From NCBI RefSeq assembly GCF_902859805.1, contig NZ_CADIKC010000001.1:62001-126000 (forward strand): a stretch of 64,000 bases of DNA. Reading direction: 5' to 3'. The DNA is from Paraburkholderia sediminicola. GTDB taxonomy: Bacteria > Pseudomonadota > Gammaproteobacteria > Burkholderiales > Burkholderiaceae. Numbering within the stretch: position 1 is the first letter of the stretch; each line of letters begins with the position of its first letter. Below, one piece after another: positions 17,337 to 26,546 of this stretch. The notes below the pieces were generated by a model that was not told the origin of the DNA, did no database searches, and was given only the letters and a program-made list of their open reading frames with translations. The translations under genes were made by a program, and so were the position numbers.

Positions 17337-17546
17337 GTGGCTCGTTCTCCGCTGCCGGCCACAAAATCGCCGGGCCTATGGGTTGGCGGTTCTCAGGGCG
17401 TGCATCGTCAGCCGCCATTGACGACTCTCCCAAAAATGGACGTGGCACCCGATATGGTCAGAGGATTGTACGCCTGGCGAGTGGGAGCCCTCGGGCAAGG
17501 CGATAGTGTCGCATCCGGTCTCGGGTTCGGAAATTGATGCGCGCTG

Positions 17547-17670
17547 GATTGTCAGCGATTCTTCTGACATCGGCGAAGGTCCCTTATGGGTCGAACTGCG
17601 CCCACTACAACTGGGTCAGTTCGATCCATTGCGGACAATTGGCTGCCTCGGTAGCGGACGTTCGTCGGAC
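17547..17670 (+). repeat. Intergenic hairpin element with dyad
   Basis: GATTGTCAGCGATT at 17547-17560, then CGAAGGTCCCTTATGGGTCG, GGGTCAGTTCGATCC and the outer end GTAGCGGACGTTCG. Separates the start of the cyclase gene from the 3' end of the next minus-strand gene. Confidence 0.75.
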
Positions 17671-17708
17671 GGATGTAAGCCGAGAAGGTAGACTCTGGAA
17701 CCTTTCGT

Positions 17709-18080
17709 CTATGGTTCGCCTCGGTCAACCTTCCAAACGTAGACTTTGCCGCTCGCACCAATCGTGTAGTCGACTTTCAGCGGCTCGCCAGGGACGGCAT
17801 CAAATGGCGCGGGATACTCGATCTCCTGCCCTTGAACCCGGAACACGAATTTCTCCGTGGCAGCGAATCCCTGCTTCGGTCCAGGCCGATACATGCCAAT
17901 GCGCTCAATGGTGGAATAGCCGTGATGCATCGATCGGTTCGAAAGTTCTGTTTTGAAGCGCCCCGTCAAGTAAAGGTACCCAGCAATGCCAAGCGCAATC
18001 AAGCCGATGGTGACTGCAAACGGCACACCCCACTCGCGCAGGTAGATTCGTGCATCGAGTAACAAATATCGTCGTTTCAT
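17709..18080 (-). CDS. Hypothetical single-pass membrane protein
   Basis: A 123-residue protein. The ATG at 18080 (MKRRYLLLDARIYLREWG) is used because everything upstream in frame lies in an intergenic element. One membrane helix (VPFAVTIGLIALGIAGYLYL, about 21-40) follows a short basic cytoplasmic tail, leaving a small extracytoplasmic domain. The domain's pattern (EKFVFRVQGQEIEYPAPFD, GEPLKVDYTIGASGKVYVWK) resembles small DUF3592-like beta domains. That likeness is tentative and the function is unknown. Unit of the accessory array. Confidence 0.7.
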   Translation of the reverse strand: MKRRYLLLDARIYLREWGVPFAVTIGLIALGIAGYLYLTGRFKTELSNRSMHHGYSTIERIGMYRPGPKQGFAATEKFVFRVQGQEIEYPAPFDAVPGEPLKVDYTIGASGKVYVWKVDRGEP

Positions 18081-18100
18081 TTTTTGGTCAGTGCTGTCGA

Positions 18101-18240
18101 CCGATTGTACGTGGCCGGTTACTGCCTGATGGCGACCGGCAACACACGACACTGGGCAGCCCCTCGGCCTTGCCCGAACCGGCCATTCCTCCGGAGACGT
18201 TTCTTGGCTTCGCGGTCGGTCAGGCCACACTCGCCGACCC
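18101..18240 (+). repeat. Degenerate intergenic element
   Basis: CGATTGTACGTGGCCGGTTA, then CTGCCTGATGGCGACCGGCA, of the GGCAGC-arm subtype, and GGCCATTCCTCCGGAGACG. Lies between two minus-strand genes in the same place and orientation as its relatives. Confidence 0.6.
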
Positions 18241-18245
18241 GGCGT

Positions 18246-18518
18246 CTAAACTATTTTGCGACCGTACAGGTCTTGACCAGTCAATTTGTTCGCTTCGCGC
18301 AGCAGACTCTCAAGCGCCTCATATTCCGAACCGTAGTCCAGCTTTCGTGATGCCAAACCCACGCAAGTCGACCTCAGTTCCGAGGTCAAGTCGCGTAACG
18401 CGGCAATTACTTCGCGGTCACCCGCAGATTCTTCCAATGCAGCGCGACCGATCAAATAAGCCTCCTCATACGCCGCGGCATGTACCTTCTCTCTTATGCG
18501 ATCGGAATTTGAACTCAA
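18246..18518 (-). CDS. Small hypothetical helical protein
   Basis: A 90-residue acidic protein read from TTG 18518 (SSNSDRIREKVHAAAYEEA). The start is uncertain, but CAGGGACAG lies upstream and no ATG precedes the coherent part. It is predicted almost entirely helical, with regular Leu/Ala spacing (EEAYLIGRAALEESAGDREV, SLLREANKLTG). It has no signal or membrane segment. It is a self-contained unit between two elements in the array. Function unknown. An immunity-type or adaptor role would be a guess. Confidence 0.6.
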   Translation of the reverse strand: MSSNSDRIREKVHAAAYEEAYLIGRAALEESAGDREVIAALRDLTSELRSTCVGLASRKLDYGSEYEALESLLREANKLTGQDLYGRKIV

Positions 18519-18549
18519 CTTAGTCTGTCCCTGACAATGCGGATTGAGC

Positions 18550-18666
18550 GATTGTCGTCAATCTTGACAACGATGTCGAATGACTGCGGCCGGCCTCTGC
18601 CCGACGCGGTCGGCTCAGTTCGACCCGGAGCGGTCGTTTGACTTACCCCAAAACCGACATTCAAAG
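18550..18666 (+). repeat. Intergenic hairpin element with dyad
   Basis: GATTGTCGTCAATC at 18550-18563, then TGACTGCGGCCGGCCTCTGC, GGTCGGCTCAGTTCGACCCG and the outer end CCGACATTCAAAGG. Position and orientation match the neighbouring copies. Confidence 0.75.
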
Positions 18667-18755
18667 GCCATGAAGATACATGGGAGCAGCGGTCGACCTT
18701 CTTCATCTACCGACGCGCGCCCCCGACTTGCTAAGGGGTGGTTTCCTCTCACTTT

Positions 18756-19235
18756 TTAAGTCGTTGCGATCTCTATGGTAATTTCCGGTTCGGACGGCGA
18801 TGCAACATCAACGACCTGATTCAGGCAATACGCAGCCCAATGCCTGTAAGGTCCGGGGTGGTCATCGCAGGCCCATGACGCCTTGCGCATGTAGTTGAGA
18901 TACTCCGAGCGCATGTATTCCTTGAAGAGTTTCCCTGACCCGTCGGAGGTCTCGGGTTCCCCCGACGCGTAGCTTTCGTTGACAACAGAGTACGCAATGT
19001 AGCTAGACCAGCGGATATCAAATATGCGACATCCAGGCAGATGCTCGATCGCGCGCGCCCCCTTAAGTATGCCTGTCAACTCAGGGGGCGAGTCAAAGCC
19101 GAGCTTTGCCGCGTCGACGGGACCACCTTCGGTTGCCTCCAACAGGACAAGCCGCAATGTCCGGTCATCCATTTGGCCGATACCTCTGAGATAGAGATAT
19201 CGGCAGTCCAAAAAAATATCGGTCAGTTTTGACAT
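18756..19235 (-). CDS. Hypothetical immunity-like protein
   Basis: A 159-residue soluble acidic protein beginning MSKLTDIFLDCRYLYLRG. It has no signal peptide. It has a mixed alpha/beta pattern, with Trp and aromatic residues near the middle and end (IFDIRWSSYIAYSVVNES, KASWACDDHPGPYRHWAAYC). Size, acidity and lone-gene context resemble the orphan immunity proteins of contact-dependent or polymorphic toxin loci, but I do not recognise a named family. No toxin gene is next to it. The ATG at 19235 is the first available start after the element. Confidence 0.65.
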   Translation of the reverse strand: MSKLTDIFLDCRYLYLRGIGQMDDRTLRLVLLEATEGGPVDAAKLGFDSPPELTGILKGARAIEHLPGCRIFDIRWSSYIAYSVVNESYASGEPETSDGSGKLFKEYMRSEYLNYMRKASWACDDHPGPYRHWAAYCLNQVVDVASPSEPEITIEIATT

Positions 19236-19266
19236 AGTGTTCGGAGTTCCCCGCGAGAATCGGGTC

Positions 19267-19380
19267 GATTGTTAACGATCTATGCCGTGGTGTCGACTGG
19301 CCGTTCATGGCCGCACTTAGCCGGATGGTGACCAGCGGAGTTCGGCCAGTTTCGGACGTTCAACGTTCGGTCGTGAGCGT
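19267..19380 (+). repeat. Intergenic hairpin element with dyad
   Basis: GATTGTTAACGATC at 19267-19280, then CGTTCATGGCCGCACTTAGC, CGGATGGTGACC and TTTCGGACGTTCAACG. This copy clearly shows the CTTAGCCGG hairpin arm. Confidence 0.8.
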
Positions 19381-19576
19381 CCGGATCGCGGCGAATTACC
19401 GCCGTCCCGATGGTATGCAAAAGCGCAACGAACAGCGCATTGCGATAAAGTCGGTGCCGACACGCCGCGCGATTTGCTCAAAATATTGTCATCTCATCAG
19501 CAAGCTGCGTCGTGTGGATTGGTGCGCGACCGATTCGATGCCCTCGTTCTCGCGCCTATCGAACACACCGGCCGAA

Positions 19577-20113
19577 CTAGGATTTACAGGAACTCGTCGA
19601 CCTGAGCGGATACGGTACGGTGGAGGTGCCATTTACACTTGAGACAAGTTCGCGCGCGAAGATCTCGTCAGGGCCATCATTGTCTTGGATCAAGATCTCG
19701 TAGTCATGCCCGCGCTCGGGCACGAAAGTGCTAGCTTTCGGCGCGTCGGTCACTCTGTACCGCTTCCCGTTGATAAACTGTTCGCTCACAATCTGCGCAT
19801 GAACTGTCATTGGCTGGCCAGCCGGGACAATGTACTCGTGGAAATACCGAGCCGCGTCGGGTGGCACGGGCATGCCGACGGTTTTGTTAGACAGGCTCGA
19901 CAAGCCGGGTTTGGACGCGACGAAGTGCTTGGCCTCACCTGTAACGCACGCAGTGTTCAAGTAAAAGGTCACATTCGCTCCCCAATACACACGCACGCGA
20001 GCTTCCGTTTCCGGGTGATAGTCCGCCGCAGTCTGAGACGGCGTCCCCGCGTAGGCGCACAGCAGCACTGAGCTGACAATTGGAACGAACAGGGTGGCAG
20101 TATGACGTGTCAT
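19577..20113 (-). CDS. Hypothetical secreted protein or lipoprotein
   Basis: A 178-residue exported protein. The N-terminus MTRHTATLFVPIVSSVLLCA is a signal peptide. The Cys after VLL could be a lipid anchor, but the lipobox is imperfect. The mature part is beta-rich (EARVRVYWGANVTFYLNTAC, GKRYRVTDAPKASTFVPERG), like small periplasmic immunoglobulin-type domains of unknown function. No family was recognised. It is a unit of the array with an element at its 3' side. Confidence 0.65.
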   Translation of the reverse strand: MTRHTATLFVPIVSSVLLCAYAGTPSQTAADYHPETEARVRVYWGANVTFYLNTACVTGEAKHFVASKPGLSSLSNKTVGMPVPPDAARYFHEYIVPAGQPMTVHAQIVSEQFINGKRYRVTDAPKASTFVPERGHDYEILIQDNDGPDEIFARELVSSVNGTSTVPYPLRSTSSCKS

Positions 20114-20729
20114 TGGGCGTGAAATCGGGAGAACGAAGGCGAGCGCTTGAAGCGATATAACCAGCGTGACTGACTATCGAAAATTCGCACTATCTATATC
20201 GGCTTCGAGTCAAAAAACTTAAATTCGAAGGTGGACCCGCCATCGTGCGTACGCTGCCGTCCCCCGAACCCTTGAGGCATCGGATCTGTCTAATACCGAC
20301 AGTGTCTGGGGGGCACAAAGCTGCTCTTGCGTTTGCGCAACGTGAATGGCTAACCGTCGGTGCCACAATGGTCATTGCGCTTGCCGACCACCCATTTATA
20401 TGCTCATTTTCCGACGAGCATCACCGCCATTCGCACCAACCGCAAAACGTCGTCTGTTCGTCCGCTTTCCGCACGAATCCAGGCGCCTAGCGTTTGAACA
20501 TAAAAGGCAGCGATGGGTCGACCTATGCCGGACGACACTCGGCCCAGTTCGACCCCGAGCGGACTTTCGGCATACGTGGGAACGAACGACCAAAGCCAAG
20601 CCGCCCTCGCCCTTCGCGAAAGCTCCACCTAGACGCGTGCGCCGCCCCTCAACTATCCTTGCGACACCATCAAGAGCTAACCGCGTCCTATCTCCCTACA
20701 TTTCCTTCGCTTCCTTTTACTGGTCGGCG
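20114..20729. other. Gene-poor stretch with element and possible gene stub
   Basis: Contains a partial element at about 20526-20575 (GGCCCAGTTCGACCCCGAGC, then GGACTTTCGG). On the minus strand, directly after the element, a short frame ending at 20404 reads AAFYVQTLGAWIRAESGR and VLRLVRMAVMLVGK. This could be the C-terminal stub of a gene cut at the element border. Nothing else here is convincing. Confidence 0.4.
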
Positions 20730-20945
20730 ATGCGTGAAGACACACCTGTTCTTCGTCGGAAATTTGCACGGAGGGAATACGCGATCGCTCGCCTGCGTGT
20801 CGCAACGGCCCGTCTTATCCGAGCCGATTCGGAGGTTGAACAGGCTCGCGCTACTTACTGGGTCAATGCCTGGGCGAGCGCGATCGGCAATCTACACTTT
20901 CATGGATTCGCCGAAGGGCGGGTTGGACACAAGCCGAGGCGGTGA
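20730..20945 (+). CDS. Small basic hypothetical protein
   Basis: A 71-residue Arg/Ala-rich protein beginning MREDTPVLRRKFARREYAIA. A predicted amphipathic helix continues through ATARLIRADSEVEQARATYW to a Trp/Ala-rich segment (VNAWASAIGNLHFHGF). The frame extends upstream, but that part covers an element and is not protein-like. No clear ribosome-binding site. Kept because the helix-forming composition is coherent; it may still be chance. Function unknown. Confidence 0.4.
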   Translation: MREDTPVLRRKFARREYAIARLRVATARLIRADSEVEQARATYWVNAWASAIGNLHFHGFAEGRVGHKPRR

Positions 20946-20996
20946 TCTTTCGAAGCATGGGGACCGCAGACTCATGCCCCTATCCAATGCCATCGC

Positions 20997-21299
20997 TCAG
21001 GCCGCATTTCGCGCCACGGCATGCCGACTTGACCTGCGCTGCTCCTTGCTCGTTGAACTGAAATCGGTTGCCTGAAGTGGAACCGTGTTTGACCCGGCAC
21101 TCGAACGTTTCGTGCTGGCTTGTGCCAGGATGCGATCCAGATGCAAATAGAAGTGTTCGAGCTGTCTTGCGTCCGAAGCAGCTGGTTCGAGGTCGAAGAC
21201 ATCCTCGAGCGTGCGGCGCGTTACGTGGAAACGTTGAAGGCCGTGGACAATACGAACCTGGAAGACGACGCCGTCGCTATTGTGCGGCACGCTCCCCAT
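20997..21299 (-). CDS. DUF1488-like protein
   Basis: A 100-residue frame with the DUF1488 pattern: a beta segment (GVVFQVRIVHGLQRFHVTRR), then the helix TLEDVFDLEPAASDARQLEH, a His/Arg-rich helix and a closing VPLQATDF where family members have LxxxDF. A stop lies five codons before the ATG, so this is the first possible start; no good Shine-Dalgarno is present. A Ser/Arg-rich tail of about 20 residues follows the domain and may come from read-through into unrelated DNA. A plus-strand frame over the same region is judged a shadow. DUF1488 proteins have no known function. Confidence 0.5.
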   Translation of the reverse strand: MGSVPHNSDGVVFQVRIVHGLQRFHVTRRTLEDVFDLEPAASDARQLEHFYLHLDRILAQASTKRSSAGSNTVPLQATDFSSTSKEQRRSSRHAVARNAA

Positions 21300-21530
21300 A
21301 TGAGCGAATGGCTACCCATGGAGTCCCCCGTGAATCATGCCAGATCAAAAGCTCGTCAACTCATGTTCGCACATCTCCACGAGAGGCGAATCTTTTCAAA
21401 ATTGTGACACGTCATAGTTTGACATTTTTACCACGGTCAACCCACAGCCGCGCAGCAAGATGTCTGTAGACTAAAAATAGAGCGTCTGCAATCGTGCCTC
21501 CGCAGTCGCAATATGACCGGGAGATTCGCC

Positions 21531-21758
21531 ATGATGACGTCTCAGGCTTACACGCCAACCGCCCCTGTATTGCATGTCTTCGAGCAAACCGGAGGCTGGC
21601 ATTGGGGCATCACCGTCCCGCGTGCAAGGGGAAGTGGATTCAAACTCATTGCTTTCAGTGAGAGAACCTTCCCGGTTGAGGACGCCGCACGCACGGATGG
21701 GCGTCAGGCGCTGGTCGACCTGGCGGATAGCGGCATCCGAGACCGACTCGCCACCTAG
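21531..21758 (+). CDS. Small hypothetical protein
   Basis: A 75-residue protein beginning MMTSQAYTPTAPVLHVFEQT. GGGAG lies 7 bases before the ATG at 21531, so that start is preferred over the upstream one at 21513. The core GGWHWGITVPRARGSGFKLI and AFSERTFPVEDAARTDG has the look of a short conserved beta hairpin plus helix, of the kind seen as a conserved hypothetical in Burkholderiaceae. It is followed 76 bp later by another small gene in the same direction. Confidence 0.65.
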   Translation: MMTSQAYTPTAPVLHVFEQTGGWHWGITVPRARGSGFKLIAFSERTFPVEDAARTDGRQALVDLADSGIRDRLAT

Positions 21759-21834
21759 ATCGCGGGAATAGGACGTCTGTAAGTTCGCCGTGCAAAAATC
21801 AGCACCCATCCCTATCGATCAGAAAGTGACAGCC

Positions 21835-22101
21835 ATGGACCAGCTCCGTACAAACCTCACGGCCCCTCTGCTTTCCGTCGACTCCACACTATGGTTTTCG
21901 GCCTACGCCTTTGGTTGGGGATACTGCGCCTTTGCGCTGCCTGCTGAAACGGTTTGTGAAAAACTCGGCGCTGCGAACGAGACCCCGAAACAATTGATGC
22001 TCGCCTTCGAGCTTGGCAAGCGCCGGCTTTTGCAAGCTGTGGAGCAGAAAGCGTTGCCAGGCACTGGCGAGCGGATAACGCTTTCGACCGACGATCTCTG
22101 A
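21835..22101 (+). CDS. DUF1488-like protein
   Basis: An 88-residue protein, MDQLRTNLTAPLLSVDST onward. It follows the DUF1488 scheme: WFSAYAFGWGYCAFALPAET (two strands), a helix ending in FELGKRRLLQAVEQKALPG, and the closing RITLSTDDL. A GTG at 21790 gives 15 more residues and cannot be excluded. It is the second DUF1488-like gene within 1 kb. Function of the family is unknown. Confidence 0.6.
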   Translation: MDQLRTNLTAPLLSVDSTLWFSAYAFGWGYCAFALPAETVCEKLGAANETPKQLMLAFELGKRRLLQAVEQKALPGTGERITLSTDDL

Positions 22102-22179
22102 CAACGGGGTGACGCCCGGCTGCATCACGCGATATTGTGACTCTGCGTGCGAAGAGTGGCTTCCGAGGTGAAGTCGGAC

Positions 22180-22290
22180 AGTCAGATGCGGCCATTAGCA
22201 GGAGAGTGACCGACTGCTTCTGGCCGGCCCCTGCCTGTCGGCGACCGGCAGCACGCGACCCTTCTCGAACAGTCGATCCACTCTTCCGGG
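22180..22290 (+). repeat. Intergenic element, GGCAGC-arm subtype
   Basis: TGACCGACTGCTTCTGGCCG, then CCTGCCTGTCGGCGACCGGC and AGCACGCGACCCTTCTCG. The CTGCC/GGCAG arms can pair around TGTCGGCGACC. Lies between the small plus-strand genes and the D-amino-acid operon. Confidence 0.65.
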
Positions 22291-22486
22291 AGTCTGCTTA
22301 CTACTCGATAGGGCCCCCTCTCCAGCAAGGTTGATGGTTAGCGAACCCTCAAAATCCCGGTTAGCCGCAAGCGGCACGAAGCGTGACAGATCTCCTTCAC
22401 AGCACTCACAGAATGAGGACCTGGATCGCGGTGGTCACCGTCCCGCCTGGTGTTTCATTCGTCTCTGAAACCTCAAAATCATTCGT

Positions 22487-23731
22487 TCACAGCAAAAACT
22501 CGTCCACGTCAGATTTGTGCTCCCGGCCAGAGATTCTGTCGGCCAGACCTTTACCGCTGCCGAGCGCCAGCGTAAAGCCCAACGCGCCATGACCGACGTT
22601 CAGCCACAGGTTTCGATATCGCGTGCGCCCGAGTATCGGCGTACCCGCGGGTGTTGCGGGCCGCAAACCGGCCCACGGTTCAGCCGATGCATAGTGGCCG
22701 ACCTCGGGAAACATCGCCTCCGCTTCCGCTCTCAACGTGGCCACGCGCGACGGGTCGATCGTTGCGCGTTGTCCATTCAGATCGGCCATGCCGGCGATTC
22801 GCAACCGGTCGCCGAGACGGGCATACACGATCTTCCGCTGGAAATCGGTCACGCTGATCGACGGCGCCGCGGCCTGGCTTTTTACGTTCACGGTCAGGCT
22901 GTAACCCTTCAGCGGATAGAGCGGCAGTCGGATGCGTAGCGGTCGCAGCAGCGCTGCACTGGCAGTTCCCGCCGCCACCACGATTTGCTCGGCGTCCAGC
23001 ATCTCCCGTCCGGCGAAAGCGCTGATCCTACCCGTGCAATCCTCGCGAAGGTCGTTGATTCGGGTGGTGAAGCGGAATCGCACACCTGCGCGCCGCAAGC
23101 GCCGCTCAAGACCGACGCAGAAGCGATAGCAGTCGCCGCTGTCCTCACTTGCGGTATAGATGCCGCCCACCAGGCGCCTGCCCATATGCGCAAGTGCCGG
23201 TTCTGCGTATATGCATTCATCGGCGGTCATGGCCTGCTGCTCACAACCCAGTGTTCGCTGATAGTCGAGCAGTCGGCACGCTTTATCGAACGAAGCAAAG
23301 TCGCGATGAAGCACCAGTTTGCCGCTATTCGCGTAGTCGAAGGCGATGTCCGGTTCGCAAGCAACGAACTCATGCATCAGTGCGCGGCTGAACATCGCCA
23401 GGCTCAGCAGACGGCGCGTCGTCAGGTCGCTTTGCCGTTGGCTGCATGCGCGCACGAAGTTCAGACACCAGCGCCATTGGTCCGGGTCCAGCGACGGGCT
23501 GAAGCGCACGGGCGAGTCGGCGCGCAACAGCCACGCCGGCAATTTGCCGAGCACGCCAGGTCCGGCGAGCGGCGCAACGTAGCTGTACGACAGTTGCCCG
23601 CCGTTGGCGTAGCTCGCCATCGTGCCGGCGCCGCTGTTGCTGTCGACAACGGTGACGTCGTGGCCATCGGTGCGCAGGTAGTAGGCGGTCGACAACCCGA
23701 TGACGCCCGCGCCTATCACGAGGACTTTCAT
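22487..23731 (-). CDS. dadA: D-amino-acid dehydrogenase (FAD-dependent, DadA-like)
   Basis: A 414-residue flavoprotein of the DadA type, which oxidatively deaminates D-amino acids at the inner membrane and passes electrons to the respiratory chain. It starts [19 protein letters not shown], the FAD-binding GxGxxG motif. Further signatures are [19 protein letters not shown] and, near the end, [18 protein letters not shown] and [20 protein letters not shown]. The start at 23731 overlaps the stop of the deacylase gene as ATGA. With the upstream deacylase and carrier it forms a pathway: import, deacylation to a free D-amino acid, oxidation to the 2-oxo acid. Confidence 0.92.
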   Translation of the reverse strand: MKVLVIGAGVIGLSTAYYLRTDGHDVTVVDSNSGAGTMASYANGGQLSYSYVAPLAGPGVLGKLPAWLLRADSPVRFSPSLDPDQWRWCLNFVRACSQRQSDLTTRRLLSLAMFSRALMHEFVACEPDIAFDYANSGKLVLHRDFASFDKACRLLDYQRTLGCEQQAMTADECIYAEPALAHMGRRLVGGIYTASEDSGDCYRFCVGLERRLRRAGVRFRFTTRINDLREDCTGRISAFAGREMLDAEQIVVAAGTASAALLRPLRIRLPLYPLKGYSLTVNVKSQAAAPSISVTDFQRKIVYARLGDRLRIAGMADLNGQRATIDPSRVATLRAEAEAMFPEVGHYASAEPWAGLRPATPAGTPILGRTRYRNLWLNVGHGALGFTLALGSGKGLADRISGREHKSDVDEFLL

Positions 23732-25185
23732 GACGCGGACATCCCGCGCGTGATGACCTGCCCGGCGCGCGCGCCCGCATGTCGGCCGTCGCGCCATGTC
23801 AGCACGCCGTTCACGATCACGGCCTCGATGCCCTCGGCCGGCTGGATCGGTTTTTCGTAACTGGCGATGTCGCGAATCGTTGCGGGATCGAACACGACGA
23901 CATCGGCATGGTTGCCCACCGTCAACGTGCCGCGCCCGCTGAGCCCAAAATTCCTGGCTGTCAGACCCGTCATTTTCCATACCGCCGTCTCGAGATCGAA
24001 CAGACGCAGATCGCGGCTGTAGTGCCCGAGAATGCGCGGGAATGTGCCCCACAAACGTGGATGCGGCCGCGCGCCGACGCTCAGGCCGTCCGAGCCGATC
24101 ATCGTTTCATCGAAGGCGAGGATCGCGCGCACGTCGCCCTCGTCCATACCGAAGTAGATCGCGTTCGCGGGTTGAAGCCGCGCTGCCGCTTCTTCTCTGG
24201 TGACGCACCAACCGGCAGCGATCTCGCCGAGCTCCCGGCCTGCCTGTTCCGGATGCGGCTCGCTGGAACTGATCACGATACGTTCGCGGAGCCGCGCGGG
24301 GTCGCGATGCAGCATCGTGGAACTGGCGTTGTACGGATAACAGTCAAGCGCCACGCACTGGCAGCGCATCGCCTTCCGGATACGCGGCAGCGTCACGGCC
24401 GACTTGCCGTGGTTCGACGCTCGCAAAAGTTTGTGATGCGAAATGATGACCGGGCATCCGAGTTCGCGCCCGATCAGGAAACTCTCTTCGAGCGATTCCA
24501 TCGACCTGTCCGCTTCGTCACGCATATGCGTGGCATAGACCGCACCGGTGCCGGTGAGCGGACGGCAGACGTCAATGATTTCCTGGGTCGGTGCGTGAGC
24601 CGCTGGCGGGTAGTACGTGCCGGTCGATATGCCTATTGCACCCGCCGCCAGCGCTTCCTCAAGCAGTTCGCGCATCGCGGCGATTTCGAAGTCGCGTGCG
24701 GGGCGATCGAGCGTATCCATCGTCAGCACACGCAAGGTCGAATGGCCGACCATCGCTGCAACGTTCACCGCAGACGGCGCGCTGCGCAGCGCGGCGAGAT
24801 AGCCGCCAAACGTTGCGTAGCGCTCGCTGTCGCCAGCATCGAGCAGATTGAGCGGCGCAGGCAGCGGAGTATTGTCGCGAAACGGCGCGATGCTGATTCC
24901 GCAGTTCCCGGTGACGACGGTCGTCACGCCTTGCGAGATCTTGGCCGTCATGTCCGGCTGCGCAAGCACCGCCTGGTCGTCGTGAGCATGCGAATCGATG
25001 AAGCCTGGCGCGACGATCTTCCCGCTTGCATCGAGCCGTGCGGCGGCCTTGCAATCGGCGAGGTTGCCGATGACGGCGATTCGTCCGCTTCTGATACCGA
25101 TGTCGGCCCGCATGCGCGGCGCACGCGACCCGTCGATCAGCATGCCGCCGTGGACGATAAGGTCAAGTTCGGAATTGATCTGCAT
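23728..25185 (-). CDS. N-acyl-D-amino-acid deacylase (D-aminoacylase)
   Basis: A 485-residue amidohydrolase-superfamily enzyme that removes the acyl group from N-acyl-D-amino acids. Visible signatures are [20 protein letters not shown] at the start, [11 protein letters not shown] (metal ligands), [14 protein letters not shown] with the family Cys, [16 protein letters not shown], and the C-terminal cap [22 protein letters not shown] 25185 is chosen because the 26 upstream in-frame residues overlap the MFS gene's 3' end. It lies 7 bp after the carrier gene and is coupled to dadA by a 4-base overlap. Confidence 0.92.
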   Translation of the reverse strand: MQINSELDLIVHGGMLIDGSRAPRMRADIGIRSGRIAVIGNLADCKAAARLDASGKIVAPGFIDSHAHDDQAVLAQPDMTAKISQGVTTVVTGNCGISIAPFRDNTPLPAPLNLLDAGDSERYATFGGYLAALRSAPSAVNVAAMVGHSTLRVLTMDTLDRPARDFEIAAMRELLEEALAAGAIGISTGTYYPPAAHAPTQEIIDVCRPLTGTGAVYATHMRDEADRSMESLEESFLIGRELGCPVIISHHKLLRASNHGKSAVTLPRIRKAMRCQCVALDCYPYNASSTMLHRDPARLRERIVISSSEPHPEQAGRELGEIAAGWCVTREEAAARLQPANAIYFGMDEGDVRAILAFDETMIGSDGLSVGARPHPRLWGTFPRILGHYSRDLRLFDLETAVWKMTGLTARNFGLSGRGTLTVGNHADVVVFDPATIRDIASYEKPIQPAEGIEAVIVNGVLTWRDGRHAGARAGQVITRGMSAS

Positions 25186-25192
25186 GGTTGGC

Positions 25193-26413
25193 TCAGGTGG
25201 ATAGATGCGGCTGCGCGCGCCACGTGATGGCAACGATGAAAGCAAGCAGCGCGCTCGACACAAGGAACGACAGCGCGACGAGATAGCTGCCGTGGAACTC
25301 GACGATCAACGCCCCCATCACGGACGGCGCGAGCGAGCCGGCAATCTGGCCTCCGAAATTCATCAGGCCGGTTGCGCTGCCGATCAGATGCTCCGGAAAA
25401 TACTTGAGTGGGATCGAGAACACCGTGGCATAGACGAAGTTGAACGACAGCAGGCAGAGCGTCCAATACACCACCAGCAGCGTGATCGACGTCGTCGAGA
25501 TCATCAGCGCGAGAAACACCGCCGACCCGAGCGCGCCAGCCATCATGAAGCGCTTTTCGCGCCCCTTACCGTGACGGTCGAGCAGCCAGCCCACGACATT
25601 CGTACCGAGAAACGCGATCAGATACGGAATCGTCGATGCAATGCCGACATGCAGCAGATCGATGCGATAAGCCTTCAGCAGATAGGACGGCATCCACGAA
25701 ATCATCCCGATATAGACGATGCTGGTGCCGAACCAGATGAAAGTCAGCTTCAGTGCGTCCGGGCGCCGGATGAGTTCACGCAGTTGGTGCTTCGGACGCG
25801 CCGCCATCCTGCCGCGTTGGCCGGCCATGCCGTCCCTGAGCGCTAGCCACAGCATCACGGCGACGGCCAGACCGGCGACCGAGAGAATATGGAATGCGCT
25901 GCGCCAGCCAAGATACACGACGGCAAGCGCGACGCCCGCGGAGCCTGCGGCATTGCCAAGGAACACGGTCGAAATGAGAAATGATTTGGCGCGCGCACGT
26001 TCCGGCTTCGGAAACGTCTCAGCGACCGTCACCGAACTGGCCGGCGAAAAAAATCCCTCGCCAACGCCGAACATGAAACGGATCACCAGCAGCGATCCGA
26101 ACGACCAGGCCAATCCCGTCAGGCCTGTGAAAAGCGACCATAACGCGACACACATGACGACAACGATACGCGAGCCGTAGCGGTCTGACAGCCATCCGCC
26201 GAGCAGTTGCATTACGGCATAGCTGACGTAGAACACGCTGAGCAGCAGACCGGCTTGGCCGGCGTCGAGTGCGAATTCCCGGCTGATCGGGATAATCGCG
26301 GTGCTCATCACGATCCGGTCGGAATAGCCTATTGCCCATGCGAGGAACAAGGCGGCGAGACAAACTGTTTTCTGCATCCGCGTGTATGCGGGATTGATCG
26401 CTTGTGCTTCCAT
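25193..26413 (-). CDS. MFS transporter (ACS family)
   Basis: A 406-residue inner-membrane carrier with 12 predicted segments. Signatures are LAWAIGYSDRIVMSTAIIPI in the first helix, QLLGGWLSDRYGSRIVVVM (loop 2-3 motif), and FGVGEGFFSPASSVTVAETF, typical of anion:cation symporters for organic acids and acyl amino acids. It is the first gene of the operon with the deacylase and dadA, so N-acyl-D-amino acids or D-amino-acid-containing peptides are the likely substrates (inference). It is divergent from a LysR gene. Confidence 0.9.
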   Translation of the reverse strand: MEAQAINPAYTRMQKTVCLAALFLAWAIGYSDRIVMSTAIIPISREFALDAGQAGLLLSVFYVSYAVMQLLGGWLSDRYGSRIVVVMCVALWSLFTGLTGLAWSFGSLLVIRFMFGVGEGFFSPASSVTVAETFPKPERARAKSFLISTVFLGNAAGSAGVALAVVYLGWRSAFHILSVAGLAVAVMLWLALRDGMAGQRGRMAARPKHQLRELIRRPDALKLTFIWFGTSIVYIGMISWMPSYLLKAYRIDLLHVGIASTIPYLIAFLGTNVVGWLLDRHGKGREKRFMMAGALGSAVFLALMISTTSITLLVVYWTLCLLSFNFVYATVFSIPLKYFPEHLIGSATGLMNFGGQIAGSLAPSVMGALIVEFHGSYLVALSFLVSSALLAFIVAITWRAQPHLST

Positions 26414-26500
26414 GTGCGTCTCCTGGTGCGACCGTGTGTGGGTTGGAAACGACTATAGAAGTTTGATGACGAGACCGTCGAATGAGACAAAATCGATGGG

Positions 26501-26512
26501 CTATAACCATAG
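26501..26512. promoter_or_regulatory. Possible LysR operator half-sites
   Basis: CTAT and ATAG flank AACC, with a further GGCTATATAC just beyond. It lies in the 133-bp gap between the divergent carrier operon and LysR gene, in an AT-rich patch suited to the shared promoters. Confidence 0.35.
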
Positions 26513-26546
26513 GCTATATACTTTTCGCAACCGAAAAGGAGCCCGC

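Noticed and set aside
21120..21407. A 95-codon plus-strand frame
   Set aside because: It is antisense to the DUF1488-like frame, which matches a family pattern; only one is likely to be real.
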